Origin: Lepidurus packardi
Taxonomy: Eukaryota; Arthropoda; Branchiopoda; Notostraca; Triopsidae
Reading direction: 5' to 3'
DNA: 64,000 bases
Assembly (NCBI GenBank): GCA_023053545.1
Contig: JAKZAN010000001.1
Span: 7,708,565-7,772,564, forward strand
Position 1 is the stretch's first letter. Every line of letters starts with the position of its first letter. Below the pieces are notes generated by a model. The model saw only the letters and a list, made by a program, of their open reading frames with translations, ran no database searches and had not been told where the DNA came from. A program made the translations under genes and the position numbers. Shown here piece by piece: positions 1 to 15,794 of the stretch.

Positions 1-702
1 ACTCCGTCTTGATTGATATCTGCTGCTTGTAAGGCAGAGTTGCCTCCAGATACGACATTTGGAAGGGATACACCCCAAACTTGCTCCATTTCAAATGTGT
101 CACAGGGCGCAAAACTTGATTTACTAGCTTGGAAGGAATACTTTTGGTATTGCAAGAGCCAGGTTGGGATGTAATACTTGACCAGAAATACAACCAATCC
201 AATCAAACCTGCCAAGGCAAACGAAAGCAGTTTGTTTGTTTTTCTTTTGCTACGCTTATCCTCTTTGCTTTCAAGATAAATTACCAATCAGGGCTCCGAG
301 AGCAATGCCCAGATACAAAATTGAAGTCACTAAAGAGCAACCAGGAGAAGTTGCACGGACTTCGGTCTGAACAAATCCATTTTTAGCCTAGAAGACATGC
401 TTTTAGCTTAACTGCTTTTAGCAAATAAGAAGTAACAGGGGGGAACAGACACTGACCGATCCGTTTTTTTAAAAAAAAACTTGATGTTGATCACTGACGA
501 ACTAAAAATAAGAAGTAAGTAAAATTACTTTGGATTTCTTTCTGGGAGCCATAAGAGGCTTTTTAAGGACGTTATCATCCCGGGGACGAATTTTTAACGT
601 TTTGTTTGAAGACTTGATAAAGACTTCATCGTCGATGTCACTTGGGTCATCTTCAAAACTATCAAACGAGGCCAACCGTATTCTTTCATTTCCGTTCTCC
701 AT
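1..702 (-). CDS. FAM234/ITFG-like single-pass membrane protein, N-terminal part (runs off left end)
   Basis: The first coding exon (702 down to 529) encodes 58 acidic and Ser-rich residues starting MENGNERIRL and ending at a GTAATT donor in phase 0. A second exon, read up to base 1, begins somewhere near 250-275 (acceptor uncertain) and encodes a basic stretch (KRSKRKTNK), a hydrophobic segment (LLSFALAGLIGLVVFL), then CDTFEMEQVW and ALQAADINQDGV. A short cytosolic acidic tail, one transmembrane helix, then an ectodomain opening with a D-x-N-x-D-G calcium-loop motif is the plan of FAM234A/B (ITFG3), beta-propeller-like proteins of unclear function. The family call rests on this short N-terminal match only; the rest of the gene lies outside the window. 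A hydrophobic open stretch just upstream of the second exon (about 275-370) runs into a stop and is probably intronic. Confidence 0.5.
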
Positions 703-1383
703 TTATAAGGAAAAGTTACGATCAACAACTATTCTGTTGTGTTTACAACACAGCACCTTTCACTCAGTTGTACAAAACAGGTAACTAGGTAAATTCCAAG
801 TAACATAACAAAAAAAGATTTTAAAAAATCCAAGCTTCGCACTTCACTACGCTAGTAGACAGTACCGTTTCTTCTTTTTTCAGTATAATATACAAAAACA
901 ATTGTTTAGAATTCCAAAAAATCAGGGAAGCAGGCCTTGCTTACTAATTTGTTGATTTACCTGTCAACTGGATCACTTTATAGATTGTTGCCCAAATTCC
1001 ACAGATACGCCATCTAAGGGTAGAAATATTATCAATCGAAAGACACTGATTAAACAACATAACAGGCACCTCTCGCCATCTATTGAAGGGTAATTTTATT
1101 TACCTTGCTCTTTTAGCCTAATTTCTACAATTCTATCAAATTATGTCTACGAAGATATAATACATGACGTTCTATACAAGGTGGATGCTTAATTCAGGGC
1201 TAACTGCACAATTACAGAAAATACAAGAGGGCTCTTCCAAAATACTCTTACTGGATAAAATACGAACACTTTTTCCTTTAAAGCTAGTCTGTATTTTCTT
1301 AAATTAAAAGTATACAGACGAACGTATAAAATCCCCTAAAAATATAAAGCTTGCACAAAGCGTGCTTTAAAAACTATTCTTAA
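703..1383. other. Intergenic: 5' flank of FAM234-like gene and 3' flank of SMPDL3-like gene
   Basis: AT-rich, no convincing coding exon. It must contain the promoter and any leader of the minus-strand FAM234-like gene and the 3' UTR of the minus-strand SMPDL3-like gene. On the minus strand an AATAAA-type hexamer lies around 1094-1100 and could serve as the poly(A) signal of the latter. Confidence 0.5.
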
Positions 1384-3241
1384 TTAACCGAAGACAGGGT
1401 CGGCCAATTGGATGGCATAGGAGCCCGTGCTAATATAAAATCGATTTTTAGGAGTATGTTTATAAAACGGAAAACGCAAATGATCCTGCACGCGTCTTTG
1501 CGTTCGCATATAAACAAACATCCCCATAACCACACCAATTAGCACAGCTGCAGTCCCTAGCGTTAGCACATGATGTCCGGTTCCTACTTTGTCATCTTCG
1601 TTGTAAGGCAATTCGGAGAATCTCTTCAACAAAGAACGCTTGCCGGTTAAACAAGCTTGCAGTGCTGCATCATTCAAAGAGCTCATGACGCAGAGATGTT
1701 CCATGCGGCAGGTCGCATTGCAAGGTGCAAAGACATGGCCAACTGTGTTATAGGCGTAATATCGTTGGAAAAGCTCCGGATCTTTCATCAGATTCTGGTA
1801 AACTCCGTATATGGATGATGGGCTCAAATCAGAGACGTTGTACGCGTCTGAGGCTTGGTAAAGCAGTTCCCATGCGGGCGATCCAACTTCCCTCTTTTCG
1901 ATACGACTGTTTGGCTTCTGCAAAGCTGAAATATTTAAAAAGTATTGCCAATAATCCAGCAAGAGAGGTTCTTGGGAATCGGCCACATAGGAATAAAGTC
2001 GAATAGAGGGATTCACACCCCCAATGTGCAGCCAGGGTGTCACAGACGGAGCTACAAATCCGACACTTTTCACCACATCTACAACGAGGAAGTGAGCCCA
2101 AAAGGAGCAGAGAATGAGCTAAAAACTTTACCATTTTTATCGTACAAAAGACGAAAAGAGTCCGTGTGAGTGTGTCCGTAAACTTGGGCCATGATAACTA
2201 GCCCATATTCGTTGAGAAGATCAACGTAACGCTGCTGATGTTGGAAATGGAAGAATCCGGCACCTTTTGGCCAGCGTTCAAAGTACCCCGGTGGAATATG
2301 AGCAGCAATGACAACGCGATGGTTCTGAACTAAAGCATTGTGTAGGTGACTATGGAGCCAGGCAAACTGACCACAAGGATCCGGATTGGTTGCAGTGGTA
2401 TTATCTGCTATCCCGTAAAGATTTGTGTTTAGAATCAACACGTGCAGGTTAACGCTGGGTTGTATGGAGTAAAAACCGCACTGAGCGAACCCGGTTTGGG
2501 CCGAGGGGGGTAAAAGGCGCGACCACCCTCCTTGGTCTAAATACCTATGATAAAACGATCCTGGGACGTCGGGATATACATCCTATGAGGATTCATTTTC
2601 TTACATAGAATTATAAACAATTTTATATATGGAAAACTACCGAGGGAAAGGCATCGTGGTTGCCAAGGACAGGAAGCAACAGATTATTGGGAAAACGCTC
2701 CTGCAACATGTCAGTTACGTTCCTAAGGGAGGAGAACACCACAGACCAATCTGGTACTGGATCTTTCACGTGGGGCGTAATGTCCCTGGATGGACGAATC
2801 GGGGTTGAAGGGTTTAAGACTTTGGGAAGTGCAAGAAATACCCTGTCCACAGAACAAAATCCGGCTCGGAGTGATGCTCCTGCATGGCTGATAAGGCAGC
2901 TTCCACCAGTTGGTAAGGCGAATCACAAGAATAGTCGCCATAAGGTTTAGGAGACGGGTTTGCATCTGTAGGATGAGGGTCATGGCACATTTTCAATGGA
3001 TCGCCATGACTACTATATCGCTGGTCCCAGTGTATATCACTGACTTGCCAAAAATATCCTAAGGTACACATGTAAATAAATAAAAATAACAACACTCAAA
3101 GGAATATTATTAACCTTCTGTTCCCAATTCTTCGAAGTTAGAAGAGGCTTCATTGACGTTATAGGTTCCATATGATCCCGTAATTTGTAGACTCGTTAGG
3201 CTAAGCAGTAGAATTTGCAAGTGAAGTCGTTCTTTAGGCAT
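1384..3241 (-). CDS. SMPDL3: Acid sphingomyelinase-like phosphodiesterase (SMPDL3A/B family), membrane-anchored
   Basis: Five coding exons on the minus strand: 3241-3115, 3058-2842, 2785-2641, 2582-2132 and 2078-1384, with consistent phases, giving 544 residues. The start MPKERLHLQ leads a signal peptide. The metallophosphoesterase motifs are in order: VSDIHWD (about residues 48-54), VLWTGD, LGNHD, the central His in VVIAAHIPPG, and GHTHTD; these bind the two zinc ions. FVAPSVTPW follows, as in human SMPDL3A/B. The family hydrolyses phosphodiester or phosphoanhydride bonds (nucleotides, lipid headgroups) at the cell surface or in lysosomes. A hydrophobic helix (about 485-507: LTLGTAAVLIGVVMGMFVYM) near the C-terminus, followed by basic residues, suggests a type I membrane anchor where vertebrate SMPDL3B uses GPI. 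Its start faces DUS2 across 544 bp. Confidence 0.9.
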
Positions 3242-3785
3242 ACCTTACGGACTATGCGGAAATCGAAGAAAGACACTAAGACGGAAAAGGGAGACGGTTA
3301 CGAAGACCTTGATCTTGTGATGGTGGAAAATTAACAAAAGCAATGTTTTGCTTTTGAAATGTCAGGCAATTCTATTGAAAAGAGGATCAATTTTAAATAT
3401 CACGTTATAAATAAAAAATACATTTTATTTACCCAAGCATTTTTGAACGCAAATTAAGAAGACCTAGCAACCAGACGAAGGGTCACTAAAAAGAGACTGT
3501 CAGACAGATTTCACCCTATGGGCAATGGTTCCCTTCGACCCTTCTTTGTCAGGCAGTTTGGTTCTGATAATAGAAAGAGGTCAAGGGCGGTTACTCACCA
3601 AAGAAATGTTTCTTTAATCGAAATTGCCTGCATCTCGTAAAGGCGCATCGATTGCGATACCAATAGCAAAATCGGAAATATGAGGCGTAATTGACGTGGT
3701 AGAAATAGGCACGTGTTATTGTTTATTGTTAATTGTGATTATTCTCTGGATTATTGTTTGCTTGTTACAAGTTTTTTTTAAAAAA
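3242..3785. promoter_or_regulatory. Shared intergenic region between divergent SMPDL3-like and DUS2 genes
   Basis: The two start codons point away from each other across 544 bp with no coding exon between, so both promoters (and perhaps a short DUS2 leader intron ending before 3786) must lie here. I see no TATA box in a convincing place. The open frame upstream of the DUS2 ATG (3696-3785) encodes a hydrophobic run that has no counterpart in DUS2 and is not included. Confidence 0.5.
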
Positions 3786-5463
<1,678 letters not shown>

Positions 5464-6063
5464 CTTAATTACCTCGTTCGTGATCCAAAGTTGTAGACAG
5501 CAAAGAAAAGCTCACATAAAGAGTCTAGTTTGTTAATGTCGTGCACACCAGAATGCAGTCCTGCTTAATTAGTTGCAATTGGAAAATTATAAAAGTAATT
5601 AATGAAGAAGTACGCGAAAAAAGGACAGCTAATGGGAACCACGTTTGTTGGAAAGCAGTAATCAGGAGCTTTTCTGTTCCCAGTGAATACGTCTTTATCT
5701 CTTAATTTATTGTGTACCACATTCAAACATTGTTGAGAAGCGCTCTGCACCGTAAAGGAATGATTTTGTTCCGCTTCTTAGTCTCCCCTCCCCAACTTGG
5801 GAGCCCCTCCAGATGCAAGTTTGTTTTTCTAACGCTTCAAGTGTGTAAAAACAAATGAGGCCCCATGCCTTGCCTCCACACACAAACTCACAAACTTTCT
5901 GTTCTTGCGCTGCCGACACAAACCTAACGCTGTCTTCCCTTCCTGGGAAAATGGCAAAAATAAAATATATAAAAAGAGGTGGGAGGGTACACGACCGTCC
6001 TGATCCAATTCTCGGCAAACTGCAAATCCTGGGTCCCACTTCAGAAAAGCCTCAGTTTCAAGA
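5464..6063. promoter_or_regulatory. Forkhead gene promoter with TATA box (5966-5974)
   Basis: Intergenic between DUS2 and the forkhead gene. TATATAAAA at 5966-5974 lies about 95 bp before the forkhead ATG, placing a likely transcription start near 5995-6000 and a short leader. The opposite-strand open frames here have no family resemblance and cover the same sequence in two frames, so they are left out. Confidence 0.5.
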
Positions 6064-6932
6064 ATGCTTAACACCAGTATGCTGCTTTCTGGCAACAATA
6101 TTCACCGCGAATGGTCAAACTCCAATTGGCCCAATGTGAACTTCCAGTTTAACTGGAATCCACCCCACGAGGCTATCCGCCATGTACAACCTTGCTACTG
6201 GCCCCGTTGGATGGTAACGGACTCGGTCTACCATGTGCCAAGTAATTCAAATATCAAAATTTGTAAGTATGTAAATACACTCCTTCGACTCATAGTTTTG
6301 TTTATTTGTATCATTTTCTTTGTCCTATATGGTTATTTTTGTTAGAATTCGTCTATGAAGAAATGTTACAAAAATAGTCAAGAATGAAATGCATCGAAAG
6401 AAAATCTTTTGTCTTCGCAGGTGACCCTTGCTTAGTGACACATTCTCATTTTGCCGAGAAACCACCGTATTCCTACATTGCACTGATAGCCATGGCAATC
6501 CAGTCATCCCCAGGACAAAAGTTAACGTTGAGCGGCATTTACCAGTACATCATGGACCGGTTTCCGTACTTCCGCGAAAATAAACAAGGCTGGCAGAACT
6601 CCATCCGCCACAACTTGAGCTTGAATCCTTGTTTCATCAAAATTGCCCGGAATAAAGACAAGGCATCAGATGGTATCGTCCGGATCCCTGGCAAAGGTGC
6701 CTATTGGACGCTTGACCCGGGTTGCCTGGACATGTTCGAGCAAGGTAACTACCGGAGACGTCGAAGACGTCCCAAACCGAGGCCAAGTACCTGCACCTCA
6801 AGTACCATGACTAGTGGGGAATTTTCAAACATGTGTGGGAACGGTCCTGGTCCTTTGCCAAGTCAAGCTCAGAACCCTAAACCTGCTCAACCGCCTTTCT
6901 TATCTTTCGCCATTGAGCGCTTATTAAGTTAA
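6064..6932 (+). CDS. FoxL1: Forkhead transcription factor, FoxL1-like
   Basis: Two exons, 6064-6262 and 6421-6932, joined in phase 1, 236 residues. The forkhead DNA-binding domain spans about residues 79-178: [18 protein letters not shown], the recognition helix region [14 protein letters not shown], and [20 protein letters not shown] followed by an [10 protein letters not shown] basic wing. QGNYRRR... after LDMFE is most like FoxL1; FoxE, FoxC and FoxF differ at several of these places. The wing 1 loop ([16 protein letters not shown]) is longer than the usual FoxL1 loop. The C-terminus ends FAIERLLS, a short motif of the kind seen at forkhead C-termini for co-repressor or activator contacts. 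It acts in the nucleus. Subclass is by residue similarity only; another small Fox class is possible. Confidence 0.85.
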
Positions 6933-7347
6933 ATACTATTTGGACAGTTTAGAGTGGTGTCAAGCGGACATAACCTGCCGTGATTTATTTATTGTTTCAG
7001 AAGCCTAAAACGAGTTGGGACAAGTTTGGGAATGCTCGAGGGGACTTTTTTGTTTGTGTGTTATATGTTGGAAAAGCGCGTGTCTAAGGCGGCGATCAGA
7101 CAGTCAAGTCAGTTTTCTCTTTTTCTCGGGTAGATTGTAAACATTACCCGTCTTTAATGAAAGACCTACCTTGTTAGCATGAACATGTGTGTGTGGTTAA
7201 AGGAAGTTCCGAGTTTGTTTACACACTTTCCCAAAGCTCCATGTGTGCGTCAAACAAATTTCGTGTATTTAAACAGTTTTTTTTCTTACCCCACACTTAA
7301 AACTTGAATCTTTTCCTTGAATGTTTTACAATTGTATAGTTACCGTG

Positions 7348-7353
7348 AAATAA
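7348..7353 (+). terminator. Poly(A) signal AATAAA for the forkhead gene
   Basis: AATAAA about 415 bp after the forkhead stop codon, followed by a T/GT-rich stretch, in the 3' UTR; the best candidate for the cleavage signal of this transcript. Confidence 0.5.
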
Positions 7354-7360
7354 AGTTTTG

Positions 7361-7545
7361 TTATGGAATGTGCAATTCCAGAAGGAAAAAGTACTCACTC
7401 AACCTTTTCCTTGCACAACAGGAATTAAAAACCTTTTTGTGTATTTTTGTTTAATATATCTTGTGTCGCACTTCACTAAATTTAGTGGCATGATTCCAGT
7501 TGCACAGTTGCATGGAGATAAAAAAAATTTGGTATTCTTGCACTC
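7361..7545. other. Intergenic between converging forkhead and GMDS transcripts
   Basis: Short tail-to-tail gap after the forkhead poly(A) signal and before the GMDS stop codon on the other strand. No coding exon or structured repeat seen. Confidence 0.4.
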
Positions 7546-9492
<1,947 letters not shown>

Positions 9493-10229
9493 TTTTTAAT
9501 GCAGATTAATAACAAGAAGACAGTAAAGTATCTTAAAAGGGCTTATGCAAGGCAAACCAGAAATTGTGTACGTAAAGTGATGTTTTTTTATAACCTCCAT
9601 AGGTGGCTATAGCTTCGTACGTAATATGGGTAATACAATTTAAGGCGGGAAATTTAGAGGATAGTATAATATAATTTTGGCGTCTGTTTCAGTGAACAGT
9701 ATCAATTGTAGAAGTATTTTATTTTGTCAGTTTTTTATTTGTAATTTTGTCAGTTTGTTTTATAGTGGAGACAAATTAAAATTTGTTCTTTGAGAGTCCC
9801 TCGCATAGCTAGTGAGTTGTTAAGTTTTGATAGGTAATGTTCAGCGTTACTATGGTAACGGTGAGACGACGGAATTTGCGGTAGGTTTGAAGCCAGCAAA
9901 CGGAATTTTGACTTCTTCATCTCTTGTGGCCAGCAAAGTTTTTAACTGGATATTGCGTGTATACCTATCTATTATTTTCTAATTTTATATTGAACAACAT
10001 TTAATACTTGGTAAGCATTTTGCTTTATGCAGTCACTGCTTAGTTTTATAGTACGAAAATAAGATATCACAATGCAAAGTGTACAATTACGAGCTTTAGT
10101 GAAAACGTGGTTTTATTTTGTATAACTAAACTGAATACGTATCTGGGATGTTAATTCCTTCAGAATAGCCTTGGTCAATAATTGCTGTTATTTCGTTATG
10201 GTTGTAGTCCACGTTTCGTAATTTTTTAC
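9493..10229 (-). promoter_or_regulatory. GMDS: Region between the two GMDS first exons
   Basis: AT-rich, no coding exon seen. It should hold the promoter of the proximal GMDS first exon and forms the intron for transcripts begun at the distal one. Confidence 0.4.
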
Positions 10230-10298
10230 CTGTCCAGTGACTCCGGTAAGTAACGCTACTTTCTTTCGTGCCACAGTATTGTTGCTCAGCAAAGCCAT
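10230..10298 (-). CDS. GMDS: Alternative first coding exon of GMDS
   Basis: A 69-nt exon, 23 codons, starting ATG at 10298 and ending in CAG before a GTAAAA donor in phase 0. It encodes MALLSNNTVARKKVALLTGV then TGQ, the same module as the proximal first exon (MALANANGSASGERRAALIT then GITGQ): Met-Ala-Leu, a short variable linker, then the first beta-strand and glycine turn of the Rossmann fold. Splicing to the next exon (9324) would restore [12 protein letters not shown] exactly as the proximal exon does. The two differ in length by two codons and in the linker only. It lies about 740 bp upstream of the proximal exon, so it probably has its own promoter. It could instead be an unused relic, but the frame, donor and key residues are all intact. 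Confidence 0.75.
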
Positions 10299-10735
10299 TT
10301 TTGTATATATGTTCTTTTTATTGTACACAAATCTTCCACGGTGCAGTACACTCAACTCCTCAGCGAAAACTGATCGTGATGAGTTGGCACATAGCACACA
10401 CGTAGGCACAGAGCTTATTGACGGGATGTATTAAGGATACGGTTTTTAATTTCGGTGTCAGTTATATCGTATGCGTTAGATTTTCCTCATTTTATCCGTT
10501 TACTTCTCGAGCGTATTTGTTCCGTTCTTCCGTACACCTGTTTGCGTCCCAATTATCAAAGCCTCCGCTTGAAACCCCCGCGTAGCCAAATGACGTTTAT
10601 GGCTTAAGTCTGCTTTTGTACAACTCTCAGCTGTAGTAAATCATTTCATTATCTTCGTTACCTTAATGTTAAGGACCAAAACTTGCTTATATGAAAGAAA
10701 CGTAACCTAATGACCCGACTTTATGTTTTCTAGGT
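10299..10735. promoter_or_regulatory. Divergent promoter region, GMDS distal exon (-) and HSF-type gene (+)
   Basis: The distal GMDS start (10298, minus) and the HSF-type start (10736, plus) face away across about 440 bp. A splice acceptor (TTTTCTAG, ending at 10733) sits two bases before the HSF ATG, so the HSF-type transcript probably has a non-coding first exon in this region. Confidence 0.5.
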
Positions 10736-11812
10736 ATGGCTGATAGTCAGTGGCGATTTCCTTACAAACTTTATCGCCTACTGACGCGTGACCAGTCGGG
10801 CAATGCTTTGCAATGGAATACTGAAGGGACTGGCATAAAACTCCGGCTCCAAGCACTGCATGAGCTATTATCAACCGCTGGATCGCATCCTTTCAAAACG
10901 CAATCAGTGAAAAGCTTTATCCGCCAGCTGCATCTTTATGGATTTCGTCGCATGCCAATAAAAAAGCGGCAAAAACGGAATCCACTCTTGAGAAACGGCA
11001 ACAATAGTTCAAACGAAGGAACAGAAGCTGCGTTAGAATTCTGTCATCCATATTTCATTAGGGCTAACCCTGACTTTGTTGATTATGTTCGCCGACGCAC
11101 TGCATCGAAAAAGAAAAGTGGTCTTAATATTACCAACAAAGAGAATGCTGCCAAACGCAAATTTCTTAGTAGTCAAGACAGCCATCAGGAGTCATTTTCG
11201 TCGCAAGTAACACGAACTCGTAGAATGCGATGAGTACAAATGCTAATAATGTTTCAATTTCAGAGTCAAGGTCAAGCGTCAACTTTTGCCGAGGAACAAG
11301 CTTACAAGACAGAAATAAACTCAATTTCTGCGTCTCAATCCGAATCTAATGACAGTTTCTACTCAGGAGATGACCAGAATGCTTTATCAGTCCAAACATC
11401 ACTGGAAGAAATTGCGTCTGTCGATTTTTACCCGTCATCACTGGAGACCTTTAGCCAGCCTGGATCTCCCTGTTATGCCGTTTTGCAGTCATTGGATTCC
11501 AACGTAGGAAACGGTACTCGGTTGGATGAGTCACATTCGGGAGCCAAGGACAGAAACGTGTTTTACCCGACAGATTTCCAACCATGGAGAAGCTCAACTG
11601 TATGCGAGAATTTGGAGCTTGGAATACCAGTTCCGCAACAGCAGACTATCGGACACCGAGTTTCTCCCATACTTGCTTGGCACGTTTGTCCAACTTACAT
11701 ATTCTCGACTCAGACGAGTGAAGCTCTGGGAAATCTTGATGCTGTTCTAACTGAAGAAGTGGAAATATTTACACCTATAGATTTCGGATTCATCAATCCT
11801 ATGTTTGACTAG
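10736..11812 (+). CDS. Heat-shock-factor-type DNA-binding protein (HSF5/HSFY-like)
   Basis: Two exons, 10736-11206 and 11264-11812, joined in phase 0, 339 residues. Residues about 6-125 are an HSF-type winged-helix domain: FPYKLYRLL, ALQWNTEGTG (the usual I-x-W turn), FKTQSVKSFIRQLHLYGFRR (recognition helix with the family RQL-x-x-YGF core), then FCHPYFIRANPDFVDYVRRR. A basic KKRQKR segment lies inside the domain and KKK/KR after it. The rest is Ser/Gln/Glu-rich with no visible heptad (HR-A/B) trimerisation coiled coil, which argues for an HSF5/HSFY-type factor rather than classical HSF1. The continuous frame of exon 1 ends in TGA just past the inferred donor, so the 57-bp intron must be removed to reach exon 2. 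Confidence 0.8.
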
Positions 11813-12133
11813 CTGGGTTGAATCCAGACTAGATTGACTTTTACCCTGCAAGCTATAGTTTACGCGCTCTGTATTTAACCTGTTTAAATGATCTTCTGCC
11901 AAAAGTTTGAGTACTTTTATGCTTTGTATTTTTCTCAGATATAAGCACTTGTCCGAAAACAATTCACGTCAATTTTTATAGTCCAATTGTGCTTTCAAAA
12001 GAGCAAGGAGCTACGCTTCATTGCAGGCATGCCTAGAGCGATGATGAATCCGAAACCGCAAGCTATAGCTGTTGAACTAGCACGAGTCCGTACACCTGCA
12101 GCTTTTCGAGACTACGGTAAGAAAAGACTTGGG

Positions 12134-12140
12134 TATATAA
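12134..12140 (+). promoter_or_regulatory. TATA box of the beta-tubulin gene
   Basis: TATATAA about 105 bp before the beta-tubulin ATG in a GC-flanked context; implies a transcription start near 12165 and an 80-bp leader. Confidence 0.6.
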
Positions 12141-12163
12141 GAGTTGGCCGAGAAGCTTCCTAA

Positions 12164-13769
<1,606 letters not shown>

Positions 13770-14612
13770 AAAGGGGGGCGGGAGAGGCTACTCTGGATTC
13801 GCTTGAACAGGTTTTGGCTAAAGGGTTTCAAGTTTTGTTCTTGTATTTGTTTGCTTGAGAGGAACTAGTCCGACGGAACGGGGAAAAATTGGGGGGATCG
13901 AATGTAGCAATAAGCTACAGGCAAAATGTAAAGTTAGAAATGTTGCTCGTAAATGTTTTTTTCCGGTCTCATTAGACTTGTTCCGCTGACCATGCGTAGG
14001 CATGATAGTAAGATATACAAGCATGCAAGCAATTTTCTTGGGAACAAGATTCTGTATACGGAGTGGCCTTTTCACACGAATACACCGCCCGCGTTTCCGG
14101 CGTTTTTCTATAGTTACCACTAATTATTTTATACCTGAAACTATTCCAGGGTCTTATTTTTTATCCCTTCAGGATCAGTCGAGAAGAACCAAAGTAGATC
14201 AACCAAGATTCTTGTGATCAGTGACCCGACTGAGCAATGAAGGGGAGCGATATATTGCCACGTAACGAGCAGTATCGAAATATTACATTTATAGAAATAC
14301 TGCATTTATATATCATATTGCTACATTATATTATATTTATTTATTATTTTTTAGATTGTCGCTGATGGCTCTCATTTATGTCTTCTATTTTTCTCTGCGG
14401 TCAGAGCTAGACTGTTTTTTCCACCAGTTGCTTAGGTTTTATATCTGACAGCCGGTCAACGTCAGTAAAACGTTGACAATCAAACACTGCATTCTTAATT
14501 AGAATAACATTAGCCTTTGCTAATCTTAATCATATTCTCTTTAATTTTGCCAGCAACAATATTACAGGAAATATTAATTTTCTCGAAAATTGTTCAGTAT
14601 TATTGTCTTTTA
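13770..14612. other. Beta-tubulin 3' UTR and intergenic DNA
   Basis: Follows the beta-tubulin stop. The two overlapping open frames on opposite strands (13818-14217) show no recognisable domain and are best read as UTR. AT-rich from 14270 on. No gene seen. Confidence 0.4.
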
Positions 14613-14620
14613 GAGCACAT

Positions 14621-15518
14621 CAGGGTTGCCAGTTTTACAGAAAACCAGGGTCATCAAACCAAAGTAACCTGAAAAACAAACCGAAATAAACCACCGGCCT
14701 TCAGAAACAAACCAATTTTTTAAAAAAGTGTTTAAACTTCGAAGTTTTAAAGCAATTACTCCATTAAATTGTGGGAAACTTCTACGATACCACTGTGACC
14801 TATTTTCCTAGTAAATTAATGTTTAAAATCTTTCGGATTAAAGTTATACTCATGCTCATCGTTAAGCAAGATAGAATACAAACCCCGACTCAATAATACC
14901 ACATTTTATTACGTTATTATATTATCAAAACGAAATCATTATTTTTGGGAATTGAAACCCACACGAATTTCCATTTGGCATATGTGCATTGCAATTAAAA
15001 TTGCAAGTTAACCAAATCATTTATACATGTTACATGCAGGAAAAACAAATGATTCTGTAAACATGGGCAGTAAGTACTATAGGGATAAAAAAAGATATAC
15101 TATTCGAAGTATGCCAAAATCGCGAAGTCTTCAACATCAACTTCATCTTCACTATTATCGTTAGTTCAAACAGAAACTTTTCAAACACCTTGCCTCACAG
15201 TTTCAACTACTTCCTCTACGCCCTCTTTCGCTCCGCAAATTTGCTTTTGAACAAAAATCTTACATTTCTCGGAGGAGAATTTCGCACCGAAGTCTACATG
15301 AGAAAGAGGTTTTCTCCAGTGAGGTTTTTCCTCAGTGTCAAAAACTCTTACTTTGGTTACTGAGAGGTTACTTTGCACCCTATTATAAATTTGCTAGGAT
15401 TTCTCCAAACAAACCATAAACGAACCAAAAAAACAAACCAAATTTCGTAAACCAAAGCCTTTCAAAACAAACCATTTTCCCCATTTGTGGTTTAGAAACA
15501 AAACATCTGGCAAACCTG
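14621..15518. mobile_element. hAT-like non-autonomous DNA transposon with 8-bp target duplication
   Basis: The left end CAGGGTTGCCAG and the right end CTGGCAAACCTG are inverted copies (11 of 12). Directly outside are GAGCACAT (14613-14620) and GAGTACAT (15519-15526), an 8-bp direct repeat with one change. An 8-bp duplication with ends starting CAGGG is the hallmark of hAT elements. The sub-terminal zones on both sides are rich in AAACAAACC-like motifs, a usual place for transposase binding. At 898 bp with only a 65-residue open frame of no recognised family (15378-15181, minus) it cannot encode a transposase, so it depends on one elsewhere. Confidence 0.8.
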
Positions 15519-15526
15519 GAGTACAT

Positions 15527-15794
15527 ACCAAATCCTTTGAGCGATATTTTTTATTTTTGAAGTCCACTAGCGGTAGATGGCGTTATCCTGGGCGTTCGCC
15601 GCCATTTTGGGAACACTTGGCAAGAAAGCGGTGAAAGTGCGTGTTTCCTTGGCAGAAGTACAAGCAGTTAGATTGCTTTTAGCAGGTAAATAAATAGACT
15701 TGTCTGACAATATATTAATAAGTTCATAATGTAGGAGGTCTGTTTGTCTCTGGAACGAAGTTTGTCCCTGAATTTAATTAATTCTACTACACAC
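15527..15794 (+). promoter_or_regulatory. RBM39: RBM39 promoter and non-coding first exon
   Basis: GCCGCCATTTTGG at about 15598-15610 is a YY1/Pho-like initiator motif often found at housekeeping start sites. TAGATGGCG at 15574-15582 resembles the Drosophila CTCF core. A donor AGCAG-GTAAAT at 15685/15686 suggests a non-coding first exon, with the coding start in the next exon. Confidence 0.5.

Noticed and set aside
275..370. Hydrophobic minus-strand stretch SLVTSILYLGIALGALIG before the FAM234 membrane helix
   Set aside because: Runs into a stop and would require an impossible 20-bp intron to join the next exon; most likely intron.
3696..3785. In-frame hydrophobic N-terminal extension of DUS2
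   Set aside because: DUS2 is a soluble enzyme and the family starts at the chosen Met; the extension is AT-rich leader or intron.
11207..11235. Short HSF-type protein ending TRTRRMR at an in-frame TGA
   Set aside because: A good donor lies before this stretch and the downstream exon joins in phase with continuing Ser/Gln-rich sequence, so the stop is intronic; a retained-intron form remains possible.
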